The translations under genes were made by a program, and so were the position numbers. Positions 22,683 through 33,739 of a stretch of DNA of 64,000 bases are shown piece by piece. This DNA is from Platerodrilus igneus (Eukaryota; Arthropoda; Insecta; Coleoptera; Lycidae): NCBI GenBank assembly GCA_036346225.1, contig JARFIW010001104.1, positions 6,040,001 to 6,104,000 on the forward strand, in the 5' to 3' direction. Numbering within the stretch: the stretch's first letter is position 1; each line of letters opens with the position of its first letter. The notes under the pieces are model-generated. The model saw only the letters and a list, made by a program, of their open reading frames with translations. It did not search any database and had not been told where the DNA came from.

Positions 22683-23008
22683 TTTGTGCTTATTGGCAAT
22701 AAAAATTTTATGGCGATGTTCTTTCTTTGTGTATATGAACCACCCCACTCTCCGCTTTTGTAGTGAGCACGACACCTCTAAGTTTGCTTATCTTTTTATA
22801 CGTTACACTGATTCATGCAGGTCCTTATTTTGCTTTGGGCTTCTGCTTGACTCGTGTATTTTACCGAAGCAGATGCAATAAATAAAGAGAATGTCCAATT
22901 AAAATACATGTGTGGTATACCTTTTCTTTAATCACTAATATAATATAGCTTCATAGAGATATTTTAATTGATGCTTAAGAATGGGTCATAGATTGATATT
23001 TTACCATC
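22683..23008 (+). repeat. Direct repeat, copy 1 (about 320 bp)
   Basis: From TTTTTGTGCTTATTGGCAAT to TTTTACCATCATTAA this copy matches 25608-25913. Shared blocks include CACCCCACTCTCCGCTTTTG and AATAAAGAGAAT. This copy has about 20 extra bases (TTTGCTTATCTTTTTATA) in the middle. The two copies are in the same orientation 2.9 kb apart, which would fit degraded LTRs or two copies of a SINE-sized repeat. There is no clear TG...CA end or primer site. Confidence 0.7.
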
Positions 23009-23439
23009 ATTAAGTGCTAAAGGTAAGCACAAATAACGAAATAATGTTTTCAAATACTTAACAAAAGCCTGTACTCTAATTTAAATTTAACTAACTATAT
23101 CGATTGATTCAATTGTAGTGATAATTTTGCGTAAGTCCCAAGAAAACAAATTTGTGAAGTCAAGAATCGGGAACAATTAAATCGAAAAAAATCTAATCAG
23201 AAAGCCTTAACACCTAAAACTCAGTTACAAAATTCAGGAGAACAAAATATTAAGCTACATAGGTGATTTTTTATTTATCTAAATTTTGCTTTAATTTAGA
23301 ATGTAAGGAACAAAGGTCCACAAAAGATGGTCTAAAATCATCGACTGTTATGACTAAATTTTAACCCATCACATTTTAACAAAACTAGCTACTAACTACT
23401 ACCTAATTTTTTTTAATAGTTTGGGACATTACGTATCAG

Positions 23440-23700
23440 TGCCCTATAATGCGTAAACTTGCTAGAGTAACCGACTCAACTACAACCCTCACCTATACTA
23501 ACTCACAAAAAAACGATAACATTCCCTACCTAGAGAATAACGCTAACTTGCTAGAGCGACCGACTCCCGCGAGTCTCGCGTAGACTAACACACTAAAAAC
23601 GACTACATTATCAACCTAGAAAACAATATAAACTGCTTAGGCGTCCAACTCACACTACGAGTCTCGCCTAGACTAACATACAGCTGCCACCAAAGGATAT
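23440..23700 (+). repeat. Short tandem array, about three ~88-bp units
   Basis: Units start at AACTTGCTAGAGTAACCGAC (23456), AACTTGCTAGAGCGACCGAC (23547) and AACTGCTTAGGCGTCCAAC (about 23631). Each continues into a CTAGACTAAC-type word and an AAAAACGA...CATT...CCTAGA segment. Copies are diverged and slightly different in length. Confidence 0.65.
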
Positions 23701-24059
23701 TCTCAGCTTACACCGAAATACACGAGTACCTTTCTGCTCCTGGAACCAACCAAATTTCTACTAAAAAAATTCCTACCCCTAAACTCATCTAACAAAACTA
23801 TGAGATTCTTTCAATCATTAAACTACACAAATTTTATTAAATCGAACAACTTATCTCAAACCTAAGCTTTAATTTACCAAATATTTGAAAATATTACCAT
23901 CTGTCAATCTTCAAAAAGAAATTTTTGAAGATTGCAAAAACAAAGACGTTGCCCAAAATTAAATTTATGGGAACTTCTTAAATAAAATTCTTATACATCT
24001 TTAATGAATCATTTCGTTGCTTATTTAGTTTAACATCATCATTAGATCCTTATTTATAT

Positions 24060-24160
24060 TATTACCTAAATTACTTAGAGAATTTCTTAGATCCCTGCTC
24101 AGATAGTTTCTTAGAACATTACTTAGATGATTTCCTAGAACATTACTTAGAGCCCTAAAT
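24060..24160 (+). repeat. Microsatellite-like ~24-bp repeat
   Basis: The motif ATTACTTAGA-x-x-ATTTCTTAGAxC recurs about four times with small changes (ATTACTTAGAGAATTTC, GATAGTTTCTTAGAAC, ATTACTTAGATGATTTCC, ATTACTTAGAGCCC). No coding sense is apparent. Confidence 0.6.
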
Positions 24161-24602
24161 TAATAAATGGAAAGATTATGTTTACTTTAATTAAATTTAG
24201 ACTTAAGTTTTTAATACTACCGGCAAATTTTCCCTAACTCGTAATTCACGCGTACTTCTACTATTTCTCACTTGAATTTTATTTTATGTCGCTTTTGACT
24301 TCACTTAATTATAGATTTACGTAATAAATTCAGCTAGACTGGTACAGTCATGAATCGTTAAAGAAATAAATGCGTCTTATCAGTTTTGGTTCTTCATATA
24401 GAACAAGTTTGTTCCCTCCTATCTCTTAACCTGTTGGGTTTTACTCAAAATTGCTTACTTTATGCATTTAGCTTTGCACGTATTTCAGTGTTTGATATTG
24501 GGATTTGCTAACAAGTGTTGTTATTTATGCTTGAAACATCACGTAGACATAAATTTTGTAAAGGAATTTATTATATTTTCCATTTAATTCTGCACGTATA
24601 CT

Positions 24603-25600
24603 AAACTTATGATTCCAAATTTTGTTTACCCATGCGGGTCTTTACAAAAATGTGACAATTTCTACATTTATAATGTCACGTACGTCTTTTGCCCCAATAT
24701 CTATACCTTATGGGGTTATGAAATATTCTCGTTTTTCTAAAGTTTATTTTATGCGTTTTATTACCGTCTATTCCTTGCGCAATGCGTCAAGTTTGAAAGA
24801 AATTTGTTTCACGTTTAAATATGCCTAATTTGTATTTATTTTGAGTTTATGAATGCTGTAAATGTTTCTAAAATGATTTGAGTTGCGCCCAGGGTTATTT
24901 ATTTTACTAAATGTGGTTCAGTTATTACAGAATGAGCTTCCTTTTATTTTATACAAGGTGATTGTATTTGCTTTGGCGCTTGAGAATGTTTTAAATGTTT
25001 AGAAATAAATTAAATGACTTCCAAAAACATTTATTTTGATTAATGTTTTTAAGTTACTACAGAATGAGCCTCCTTTTATTAATTGTGGTTGGTTTAATTT
25101 TGCAAACCAAACTTATGATTCCAAATTTTGTTTACCCATGCCGGTCTTTACAAAAATGTGACAATTTCTACATTTATAATGTCACGTATGTCCTTTGCCC
25201 CAATATCTATACCTTATGGCGTTATGAAATATGCTCGTTTTTATAAAGTTTGTGCTAAGCGTTTTATTGTCGTCTATTCCTTGCGCAATGCGTTAAGTTT
25301 GAAAGAGATTAGTTTCACGTTTAAATATGCCTAATTTGAATTTATTTTTAGTTTATGAATGCTTTAAGTGTTTCTAAAATGAATCGAGTTGCGCTCAGGG
25401 TTATTTAATTTACTAAATGTGGTTCAGTTATTACAGAATGAGCTTCCTTTTATTTTATACAAGGTGATTGTATTTGCTTTGGCGCTTGAGAATGTTTTAA
25501 ATGTTTAGAAATGAATTGAATGACTTCCAAAAACATTTATTTTGATTAATGTTTTTAAGTTACTACAGAATGAGCCTCCTTTTATTAATTGTGGTTAGTT
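24603..25600 (+). repeat. Two tandem 506-bp units
   Basis: Unit 1 (24603-25108) and unit 2 (25109-25600) are offset by 506 bases. Shared blocks include ACTTATGATTCCAAATTTTG, TTACAAAAATGTGACAATTT, AATATCTATACCTTATGG and GAATGAGCCTCCTTTTATT. Within each unit the phrase 'tactacagaatgag' plus CTCCTTTTAT occurs twice, so shorter internal duplications preceded the larger one. Small ORFs in both copies (24622-24828, 25128-25334) are similar only because the DNA is duplicated. Confidence 0.85.
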
Positions 25601-25607
25601 GTTGATT

Positions 25608-25913
25608 TTTGTGTTTATTGGCAATATAAATTCGATGTTCTTTCCTTGTGTATGTGAACCACCCCACTCTCCGCTTTTGTAGTGAGCACGACACCTCTAC
25701 GTTATACTGATTCGTGCAAGTCCTTATTTTATTTTGGGTTTTTGCCGGACCCGTGCATTTTACCGAAGCAGATGCGACAAATAAAGAGAATATCCAACTA
25801 AAATACATGTTTGGTATACCTTTTCTTTAATCAATAATATAATACAGCTTCATAGAGATATTTTAACTGATGCATAAGAATTGGCCATAGATTGATATTT
25901 CACCATCATTAAA
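25608..25913 (+). repeat. Direct repeat, copy 2
   Basis: This is the partner of 22683-23008. It joins directly to the right end of the second 506-bp unit and runs into the RTE-like 3' tail at 25917. It lacks an internal block found in copy 1. Confidence 0.7.
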
Positions 25914-25916
25914 TCT

Positions 25917-26480
25917 TCAGTCCTGGAACTGGTTAGACGCGTACCTCCAATGTTTCCTACTCTGAGGTTACTACTACTACTTTCACTATCTGCGTGCAAT
26001 AGTTTAATCTCGGTCTACATCTACCTCTCTTTTTTCGTATCTTTGTTTGTAATAGAATCCGTACTATTCCCCAAATGCCCAGCGTCTTCACCTTCTGGTT
26101 TTCCCATTTTCTTTTGTTTCCACAGATATCTTTCATCTCCTACCATTTCTAGAATTTCTTTGTTATTAGCTTTGTCTGTCCATTCTATCTTCATCATACA
26201 TTTCTAATCTGAACTAGCCTACACATTTCCCTGAAATTCCAACAGTCTACATCTCTGACTATCTGTGTGCAACGGTCTAACCTAGGTCTACCTCTACCTC
26301 TCTTTTTTTTCCTATCTGTACTTTTAATATATTCCGCACCAATCCCTCATGCCTTAGTATGCGACCTAAAATCCTATCTCTCCTATTTTTTACTGTTTTA
26401 CACATATTTCTTTCTTCAGCTACTATTTATAAAACCTCTTTGTTATTAACTTTGTCTCTCCATGGTTCGGCGCTCTAGCT
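25917..26480 (-). pseudogene. RTE-like LINE C-terminal domain, duplicated in tandem
   Basis: On the minus strand the right copy (about 26465-26225) reads W-R-D-K-V-N-N-K-E-V-L, R-R-D-R-I-L-G-R-I-L-R-H-E-G-L, G-K-K-R-G-R-G-R-P-R-L and D-V-D-C-W-N-F-R-E-M, then a stop. The left copy (about 26205-25975) reads W-T-D-K-A-N-N-K-E-I-L, then decayed sequence, then K-E-R-G-R-C-R-P-R-L. This basic domain lies after RT in RTE-like proteins and is thought to bind nucleic acid. The left copy leads into a 3' tail (25917-25973) also found at 17356. Confidence 0.75.
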
Positions 26481-26609
26481 CACTGAAACATACACCATTC
26501 TACCCCTTCTAGTAATCTAGAGCTTCTTCAAGGTGCAGGTCTATTCAGAACGGAGATTGATCTTCGAGCAAAAAAATTGCAAAAACAGATTGAGCTGGAT
26601 GTTTTTAGG

Positions 26610-27345
26610 GTACGTATAAAAGTAAGAAGACTACCCATGACATGCTCTAATTGAAATTCCTGGGTGGGTGATTACCAATATAATGTTTATGCTGTATGAT
26701 AAGTCCATCACAAATGTTTATGGTTTAGGGTTTATTATCTAGAAACCCACGCACTGATGTTTTATTATTAGCAAAGCCAATGACACCGACCGACGCTTCA
26801 AATAATGTCTGATTGTTATTCATTAATAAACTGCATTTTTTAGTTTCAATACAAGCATTACAGGTGGCAAGTTTGTAAAATGCTACTTTCAAAAGCAAAA
26901 TCTTTGATGTTTTCTACGAAATTAAAACTTGTAGCAACAAATGCTTATGTGATTTGACGTCTTTAAATTTATGACGGTAATTATTGGATATTTCCAATAC
27001 TGACACTAAAAAGGAATCAAACTGCCAATAATGTGCTAATAAGTTATAGAGTAGCATTTTACAATCTCGTTACCTGTAAAGTAGAACACCAATTGCTTGT
27101 ATCAAAACTCAAAAAATGCCGTTCATTAACGAGTAACAAATAAATACAATTTGAAGCGTTCATTGGTGTCATTGGCGCCGATAATAATAAAACACACCAA
27201 TTTGTGGGTTTGTAGACCTTAAACCCTAAACGATACCATGAACTCATACCATACGTTTATCATACAAAATAAACTTTACACCGGAGATCACCCCCTAAGC
27301 AATTTCAATTAGAGCATGTGGTGGGTAGTCTACCTACTTTTAAAT
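26610..27345. mobile_element. Foldback element with ~280-bp imperfect inverted arms
   Basis: The left arm (about 26615-26885) and right arm (about 27050-27340) are reverse complements with many mismatches. For example CATGCTCTAATTGAAATT (26641 on) pairs with AATTTCAATTAGAGCATG (27302-27319), and GGTTTAGGGTTTATTATCTA pairs with the complement of the right arm near 27210-27235. The spacer is about 165 bases. No ORF or target duplication could be fixed. It is likely a non-autonomous foldback/MITE; a transcript would form a long hairpin. Confidence 0.75.
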
Positions 27346-28307
27346 TAACTGTTCAAAAATTACATGGAAGTGAAATTCGTGTTAATAGTTAGTTAAAATT
27401 TTAACCTTACTCTGAATATCAGAAAAAAAGACGTTCGAAATATCTTGCAACAATATAAGTTTCAGAAATTCATTTGCGAGAATAACATATTTAAAAGCGG
27501 CGCAATAACAAGAAGCGATGAGTTATCAAGAAATATTACAGGAGTAGATACGCGTGTATACTTATTGGAGATGGAACCAAGCTAGTATAGTATGGGTTAG
27601 AGAGATAGAGAGAGAGAGTAAACAGGCGATTTAAAAACTTATGTTAGAATTAAATAAAGTTATACTAACAATAATATGAGAGTATCAATTTTATATTCCA
27701 AAAAAATTTCAATGAGAGTAAGTTTTGCGCGAGAGATAGTGTTGTTTCGAATTGCGATGGTCCCGCCGCGAATTTTAATTCGAAAAATAGTTGGCCGAAA
27801 TCTTAAAGACGCAAAAAGTGATAAGGTGTCGCACTTAAATAGAACGGAATCAAGTTTCGTTTCCATTTTCGATTTAATCAGGCAAAGATACAAGTGTAAA
27901 AGTTTGTACAGAGTTATTGAAGTATTTATTAAAAAATTTGTAATTAAAATTAAGCCAACCTACTTGTGTTTGAAATTTACAGTCGTACAGAATTTTCACG
28001 TAAGTAACAAATCTGGTTTCATGAATTGATAGGTATTAAACAACTAATTTTAATTAGGACTACTGGTGTCGACTGGGATAAATGATTCTGGTGCAGAATG
28101 GAATTTAATGCCAAAATAATTTGAATTTTGGACGTTGTACATAGCAGACAGAAATTTGGTGCGATGCAATTAAATGCCATGTGTATAAAAAAACCTGTTT
28201 GAGGAACCATGTGAGTGGGAGTCGTTTTTAGAAGATTCAAATCAGTTACAGATTGGACTGTTTATTTTATTATTGTAGATGTGTTAAAGTGAATAAGATT
28301 AGTTTTC
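27346..28307. other. Flank between foldback and Penelope elements
   Basis: A short GA-rich microsatellite lies at 27600-27620. An ORF of 117 codons (27676-28029, plus) is basic and hydrophobic with no motif; its antisense is also open, and I treat it as chance. I see nothing else recognisable. Confidence 0.3.
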
Positions 28308-28347
28308 GCCCACACTAAAATTAAAATTAACAATTTCAAATCCCGAA

Positions 28348-29790
28348 ATGCCAAAACTTTACTGTTTACCAAAGATTCACAAAAATAATAAATCGATGAG
28401 ACCAATAGTTTCAGGTATCAACTCACCGACTTACTATTTATCACGATGGCTGTCAAATGAATTTAAGATTTTAAAGTTTAATAGTTTGTCTGTACAAAAC
28501 TCTTTAGAGTTCATTAATAAAATTAAAAATATCACATTAGAAGAGAACGAAATCTTAATTTCATTTGATGTCAGTTCATTATTCCCTAGTGTTCCAATAC
28601 CACGTACTTTAACATATTTAAAGGATGCTCTTATAGATAGTGATATTGATGATGATAAAGTTGAGGACTATATCAAGCTTGTTTCGCATTGCATGTCCCA
28701 GAACTGTTTTCAATTCAACAACAAGTTGTACGAACAACATGAAGGCACAGCAATGGGAAATAGCTTATCACTTTTCATAGCAAATTTATTTATGTCTCGT
28801 TTTGAAACCGAGTTAAAAGAAAACTCCAAATACTTCCCAAGAATATGGTTAAGGTACGTGGATGATATTTTTGCAGTTTTTGACACTTCTAAATCAAATG
28901 TTGATGATTTTCTTAAAGAAATGAATTCAAAATTTCAAAGCATAAAATTTACGTATGAACTAGAGAATAATGGACAATTACCCTTTTTAGATACATTAGT
29001 AATTAGAAATGGTAATAAATTAGAATTTGACATTTATAGAAAAGAAACCAATGTAAATCGCTTTATTTTGTCTTCCTCTAATCATAGCATACAACATAAG
29101 TTGGATTCATTTAACTTTTTAATTAATAGATTATTGAATTTCCTTTTAAATAAAAACAGATTTAATAAGGAATTTGCTCTTATTAAGCAAATAGCGAATT
29201 ACAATGGTTTCTCTTCTGATATTATAGATAATATTTTTAGAAAGTGTAAAAATAAGATCAACATCCGTAAATCAACGACTTTGCAATCAACCACCTCTAA
29301 CGATAATGTTAAATATGTTAAACTTCCGTTTCACAAAACCACAAAAGGTCTTGATAAAATATTCAAACAGAGTAATTTCAAAATTGCTTTCACTAATACT
29401 AATAAAATTAAAGATTTGCTAGGTAATCCAAAAGACAAGGTGGAAAAATTGCAAAAGTCGGGGATTTATGAAATTAGTTGTGCAGGGCCAGGGTGTTTTC
29501 AAAAATATATTGGTCAGACCAAGAGAAATATAACAACAAGATTTAAAGAACACATTGCTCACTTCAAATATGGTAAATATGAAAGGTCTCAGGTCGCCAA
29601 ACATATATTTGAAACCAGCCACCCCGTTAAACTAGAAAATGTTAAATTGTTAAAAGCGGTACCAACGTTTTCCTCCTTAAATGCCTATGAATCAATTAAA
29701 ATTGTTAAACATAAAGGACCCCTCTTAAACACCGATAAAGGGCCAATAGAGCCATCTGCTTTGCTTTCCCTATTGGTCAACAACCAATGA
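28348..29790 (+). CDS. Penelope reverse transcriptase with GIY-YIG endonuclease (N-terminally truncated)
   Basis: The 480-residue protein begins at the L-P-K-I-H-K block of Penelope RT. Motif A is S-F-D-V-S-S-L-F-P-S-V with Asp 74, motif B is G-T-A-M-G-N-S-L-S-L-F-I-A-N-L-F-M (N-S-L replacing the usual S-P-L), and motif C is R-Y-V-D-D at residues 169-173. After a thumb and linker, the GIY-YIG nuclease starts at G-I-Y (372-374) and Y-I-G (387-389), continuing with Q-T-K-R-N-I-T-T-R-F-K-E-H, the downstream A-K-H and an A-Y-E-S-I Glu. The RT is related to telomerase and copies RNA at DNA ends or nicks; the nuclease makes the nick. All catalytic residues I can check are present, but loss of the N terminus and of an obvious promoter makes activity doubtful. 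The start is simply the first Met; upstream codons also look coding. Confidence 0.9.
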   Translation: MPKLYCLPKIHKNNKSMRPIVSGINSPTYYLSRWLSNEFKILKFNSLSVQNSLEFINKIKNITLEENEILISFDVSSLFPSVPIPRTLTYLKDALIDSDIDDDKVEDYIKLVSHCMSQNCFQFNNKLYEQHEGTAMGNSLSLFIANLFMSRFETELKENSKYFPRIWLRYVDDIFAVFDTSKSNVDDFLKEMNSKFQSIKFTYELENNGQLPFLDTLVIRNGNKLEFDIYRKETNVNRFILSSSNHSIQHKLDSFNFLINRLLNFLLNKNRFNKEFALIKQIANYNGFSSDIIDNIFRKCKNKINIRKSTTLQSTTSNDNVKYVKLPFHKTTKGLDKIFKQSNFKIAFTNTNKIKDLLGNPKDKVEKLQKSGIYEISCAGPGCFQKYIGQTKRNITTRFKEHIAHFKYGKYERSQVAKHIFETSHPVKLENVKLLKAVPTFSSLNAYESIKIVKHKGPLLNTDKGPIEPSALLSLLVNNQ

Positions 29791-30044
29791 GAAAGCAAGA
29801 TTAAATTGGTTCCGCTTCAGTAGATTTAGAATTAGTATAAATTAAGTAGATTTAAGTTATAATGTCACAATTCACTTGTTTGTTATTTAGAACACCAGCC
29901 TGCGGGTGAGGAGAATATCCTCGATAGTGTTTAAAGCAGCAATATAGTAAATTGTAGGTTGGGAAGGTTCACTTCAGCCTAAGTGGTGAGGAGAATATCC
30001 TTTAAAGTGTTCCAGAACAACAGCTAATTATTTTTTAATTACAG

Positions 30045-30093
30045 GTTTCCTACTGATGATGACCACATAGTGGTCGAAATACGTATCTAGTAA
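30045..30093 (+). ncRNA. Hammerhead-ribozyme-like motif in the Penelope tail
   Basis: CTGATGA (30053-30059) is followed by a perfect 6-bp stem GACCAC/GTGGTC (30061-30066 with 30070-30075, loop ATA). GAAA (30076-30079) comes next, then the self-complementary ATACGTAT (30079-30086, a short stem III) and C at 30087, the expected cleavage position. CTA (30050-30052) can pair with TAG (30088-30090) as the base of stem I. Hammerhead ribozymes are known in Penelope elements. One extra U (30060) between CUGAUGA and stem II departs from the consensus and may weaken or abolish cleavage. Confidence 0.5.
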
Positions 30094-30120
30094 TTTAAAT
30101 ATTTTTTGTGGTTAAGGGTT

Positions 30121-30826
30121 TTTATTTAATTTTATTTAAATCGTGCCACAGTGTTCCTATAGATTATTAAGATTAGTTTAATTAAAGGTTAGGTTATTAA
30201 TGTAGTAAATGTTTGAAGCTCGCAATAGATAACAAGTGTCCTTGTTAAAAAAGGATTTTTTAATTTCATTGTTATCTTAGATGTAAATTTGATATTCATA
30301 AAATATTAGTAAGAGAATTATAGATAAGGAATAATTGATTGTGAAGGTCAACACATTTTAGTCTTACACCATGCTAAATAATTTTAATTTTACCATTATA
30401 TTGCTACACTGATCAGTTAGTTTGATAGTGGGCTTAATGAAGAACTTAATGAAAATACGTGTGGTGATTGATTAAACAAAAGAGGTAAGCTGTAAATATT
30501 TTGAGCATGCTGATTTATGAACTGAGTGAGAAATATGGATTTTTATTAGTAATATAATGGAAAATTTGTATATAACTTTTAATTTGGATTTGTAAATTTA
30601 TTGACTTTTGGTAAATCAATTGCCGTTTCTTAACCAAGCATCGTATTCCTTTATGGTATATTTCCTTTTGTAATTTTATTGCACACAGGCCGAAGCAGCA
30701 TCTACCGTACTTGGACTGAGAGAGCGGGAAGTGGCGTTCTAGGTGAGTTTTGTCATAATGTATTTCAGGATTTATCGTGAAAACTGTGTGCTTTGAAGTT
30801 CCTGCCTAACAACAAGAATTTTATAG

Positions 30827-30862
<36 letters not shown>

Positions 30863-33738
30863 CTGAGAAAAGGGCGCTATCTTATTCTATTAAGTCTACA
30901 TCCCAACTCAGCGTGATTAACTAAAAGGTAGCAAACTTTTATTAGAAGTGTTTGATGTTTGGAAATGTGCTTATTGGAGAAAATGATGAATACTTTATGC
31001 ATGCTTTATATTCATTGAGCATCGAAAGTTATTAGTGAGATAAGCTGCAAAGTGCGGTATTGTAGAAAAAATTACGCAATTACTAAAATAATGTGGGGGT
31101 TCAAATTCTTACTATAAATGTGCTTTTTTCAAATAGTCACGTAGACAAGTTATTTTTTGTCATATAAACCAGCACTTGCAAATAATAAAGACGTTATCAA
31201 AACAAATTTGTTATTTACACTTAGTGATTACGAGTTAATAGAAAATAAACATTAGAAAATTTACATATGATAGTGACGTCGAACTAACGAGAATCACGGT
31301 ATTCAACAAATAGTATGATATGTTTCAAAAATGCATGTCACTTATTGGCCATGGTGTATGTGCCGTTTACCAAGTTTAGCACAAGACATGGAATGAAAAT
31401 TTCCAAAAACACAAGGTTCTATCAATTAAATTATACATTATAAATAACAGTAGATTCATTAGAAAGAATGATTGCTGCGTTTTCAGTGAACAAGTGAAGA
31501 CTGAAAACGACTAAAGTGCTGCAATTAAGTTAGAATAAAAATACTTTATGTTGAAAAGTGTAATTAAAGTATAGTTTGACTTAGCCGATTCAAAATCAGC
31601 TTCTGAATATCTTCCGAGTACCTCCCTGAGTAGCATTCTGAGTACGACGCTAAAAACGATTACAAGTACCTTCGTAAGTATCATTTTGTTACATTTCTTG
31701 GATTTCAAAATCGTTTCAATTGAAAATTTTAAATAGTACATCAAAGAAATATTACTGTGTTATACATATATAAGAAAACAGCATATGCGAGTCTGCACGT
31801 TCAGAAATAACTTTCCTTGTTGCCACTACTTTACTACTAATATTGATTCAGCTTAATTGAGTGTATAAGTCTTCATGTTCAAATTACTGATTTTTGTTTT
31901 ATCCTGACGCTGCTTGTTAGATCTCAATTGTCATTACAACGATTTTATTGAATAATTAATCGTAGTGGACTTTTTTGTATAATTGAATAAGGGATTTACG
32001 CATAAAAATGCGGTTTTGAGTTCCTGGCACTTTGTTGGGTTTTTGGAGAATTAATTTTTATAATTATGTATTTTGCAGTGTAGACACTTTCTCACGGGTG
32101 GGAATGATAAATGTCATTGTTTTGACCAATTCAAACGCGTAACAAAGAAGGATGTTGGCTTTGACACATAACCATCTTATCTGGCAGAAGTGTGGAATAG
32201 TGTTTTATAATGCAGCGAAGTTTGTCTCGTCGATTCCTTATCTCTATCTCTTACCGTATGTATCTATTTGTTCTAGTATGTTGTTGGATATATTAACAAA
32301 CTCCACTGCAAAGCTGTTGGAGAAAGGGATTTAGAACGACGACCCAAGTATACGTAGTTAGAGGAACAATACGTAGTAGTGTTCCAGCGTAGTAAATGCT
32401 GTAATATAAGAATTCATTAATTGGCATATCTTAACCTAATTATCTAAATGGACAAAAGGTAATCCTGGTTTAAGTCATTCATATGCTCATTTTGTAAGTG
32501 ATTTAAATATTGTCATTTGTGCAATGTTTTTACTTCCTCTGCACGGACAAGCGTCCAACAACTTGTTATTTGTAACATGCTCCTTACAACAGTGGACGAA
32601 ACGTCGACTTCACTAATGTTTGGCATGATACAGTCCAAACTCAGAATGCAAATTATTGCGTAAAATAAAAAGAAAACTTGTATTTGAGCGTGACTAACTA
32701 ACGATAAATAATTGATTTCTATTATATCTTTTATGCATGATAGAAGAAAAGCCATTTCGTATTAGAAAAAGTGGTTGTTACAGGCATAATTCAATTACCA
32801 TCAAATGTCGAAGAGTGCAAATGGAACAATTAATCTATGTCTACTACAGATACACACGAATGGTACAAATTGAATACATGTACCTGCTATTTAAATGTAT
32901 GTACAGTATTCCGTTTGAAAACGATTTAATGTATGTATTGCAAAAGCAAAGCGTTTCAGGATTGAGATAAATTGAAACTAAAGCTAGCTCTGAATGTTAT
33001 GCTTGAGCGTACTCGAAGATCCTGTATCCTTTAAAGAATCTTTAATTAAATTTCATGATCCATGTGAAAATGCACCTGTTCGACTATAGTACAAAACCAT
33101 GAGCTCTCTACAAGACTATTTTCATTCAATTAGTATAGACCGTCGGTCAATGCAGATTGTGTTTGTTAAAAAGGACTCAGACAGGTATTTAGACTGGAAC
33201 TCAGCTCTGAGCAAGTTCAAACAATTAAACTTACCTTAAATTAAAATTTACATTAAGAAATTTCATTTAATTTGTAACTGGATTTTGGGCTTTAGTACAC
33301 CATGATTTGCCCAGTATTTGTAAAAATTACACTTTTATTTCTTAAACACATGAAAAACTTTTGTAAACTTTGTTACGCTTCATTGACTCCACAAACTTTT
33401 GTTTTAATATTAGGTATCGGGGATTTTTTAATTCGAAATGGAAAACGCTATTTTCCAACGTTATTTTCGTAGTATAAATTAAGTTTTACGCATAAAGTTG
33501 CGATTTTCTCATGCACTATAGGTGAAGAAACTACAGATTATTGTAAGTAATCTGTTGAATAAACCTTTTCATGCGCCTTGAAGAATGTGCGGTTATTGCT
33601 CTAACCACTGCGGTTGGTTAACTTCGACGGCTTTGTGAGAAACCATGCGACTTTCGAGAAGTTTATCTTGAACTACTTTACCGGATCGACGTGTACAGTT
33701 AGTGCGTGTTAAAGTATGCAGTGCAGTTTTTCTATTGC
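30121..33738. other. Anonymous AT-rich interval
   Basis: I recognise no gene or element. An AT dinucleotide run lies at 30829-30860, framed by AGCAAT and ATTGCT. A 54-base exon-like segment at 30689-30742 is reported separately. The remaining ORFs are under 80 codons and motif-free. Confidence 0.4.
30689..30742 (+). other. Candidate 54-nt internal exon
   Basis: A pyrimidine-rich run ending TTGCACACAG precedes base 30689, and a CTAG|GTGAGT donor follows base 30742. The enclosed 54 bases are a multiple of three, with locally higher GC than the AT-rich surroundings. In phase they read R-S-S-I-Y-R-T-W-T-E-R-A-G-S-G-V-L without a stop; a second frame is open until a terminal TAG. I cannot name a gene. 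Splice-like sites of this quality also occur by chance in 64 kb. Confidence 0.25.
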
Positions 33739-33739
33739 T

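Larger units (their letters stand above)
28308..30120 (+). mobile_element. Penelope-like element, 5'-truncated but with intact ORF
   Basis: The unit has a 480-codon open ORF joining a Penelope RT to a GIY-YIG endonuclease, then a 300-bp tail. The tail has two similar blocks (GTGAGGAGAATATCCT at 29906 and 29987) and ends in a conserved CTGATGA...GAAA motif. The RT begins at the K-L-Y-C-L-P-K-I-H-K block, so the N-terminal third of the usual 700-800-residue protein is missing. Coding-like sequence (I-S-N-P-E) continues about 30 bases before the first ATG. The lack of stops suggests a fairly recent copy. Confidence 0.85.

Noticed and set aside
24622..25334. Pair of related 68-residue ORFs
   Set aside because: They are related only because the DNA is a 506-bp tandem duplication; differences are not biased to synonymous positions and no motif is present.
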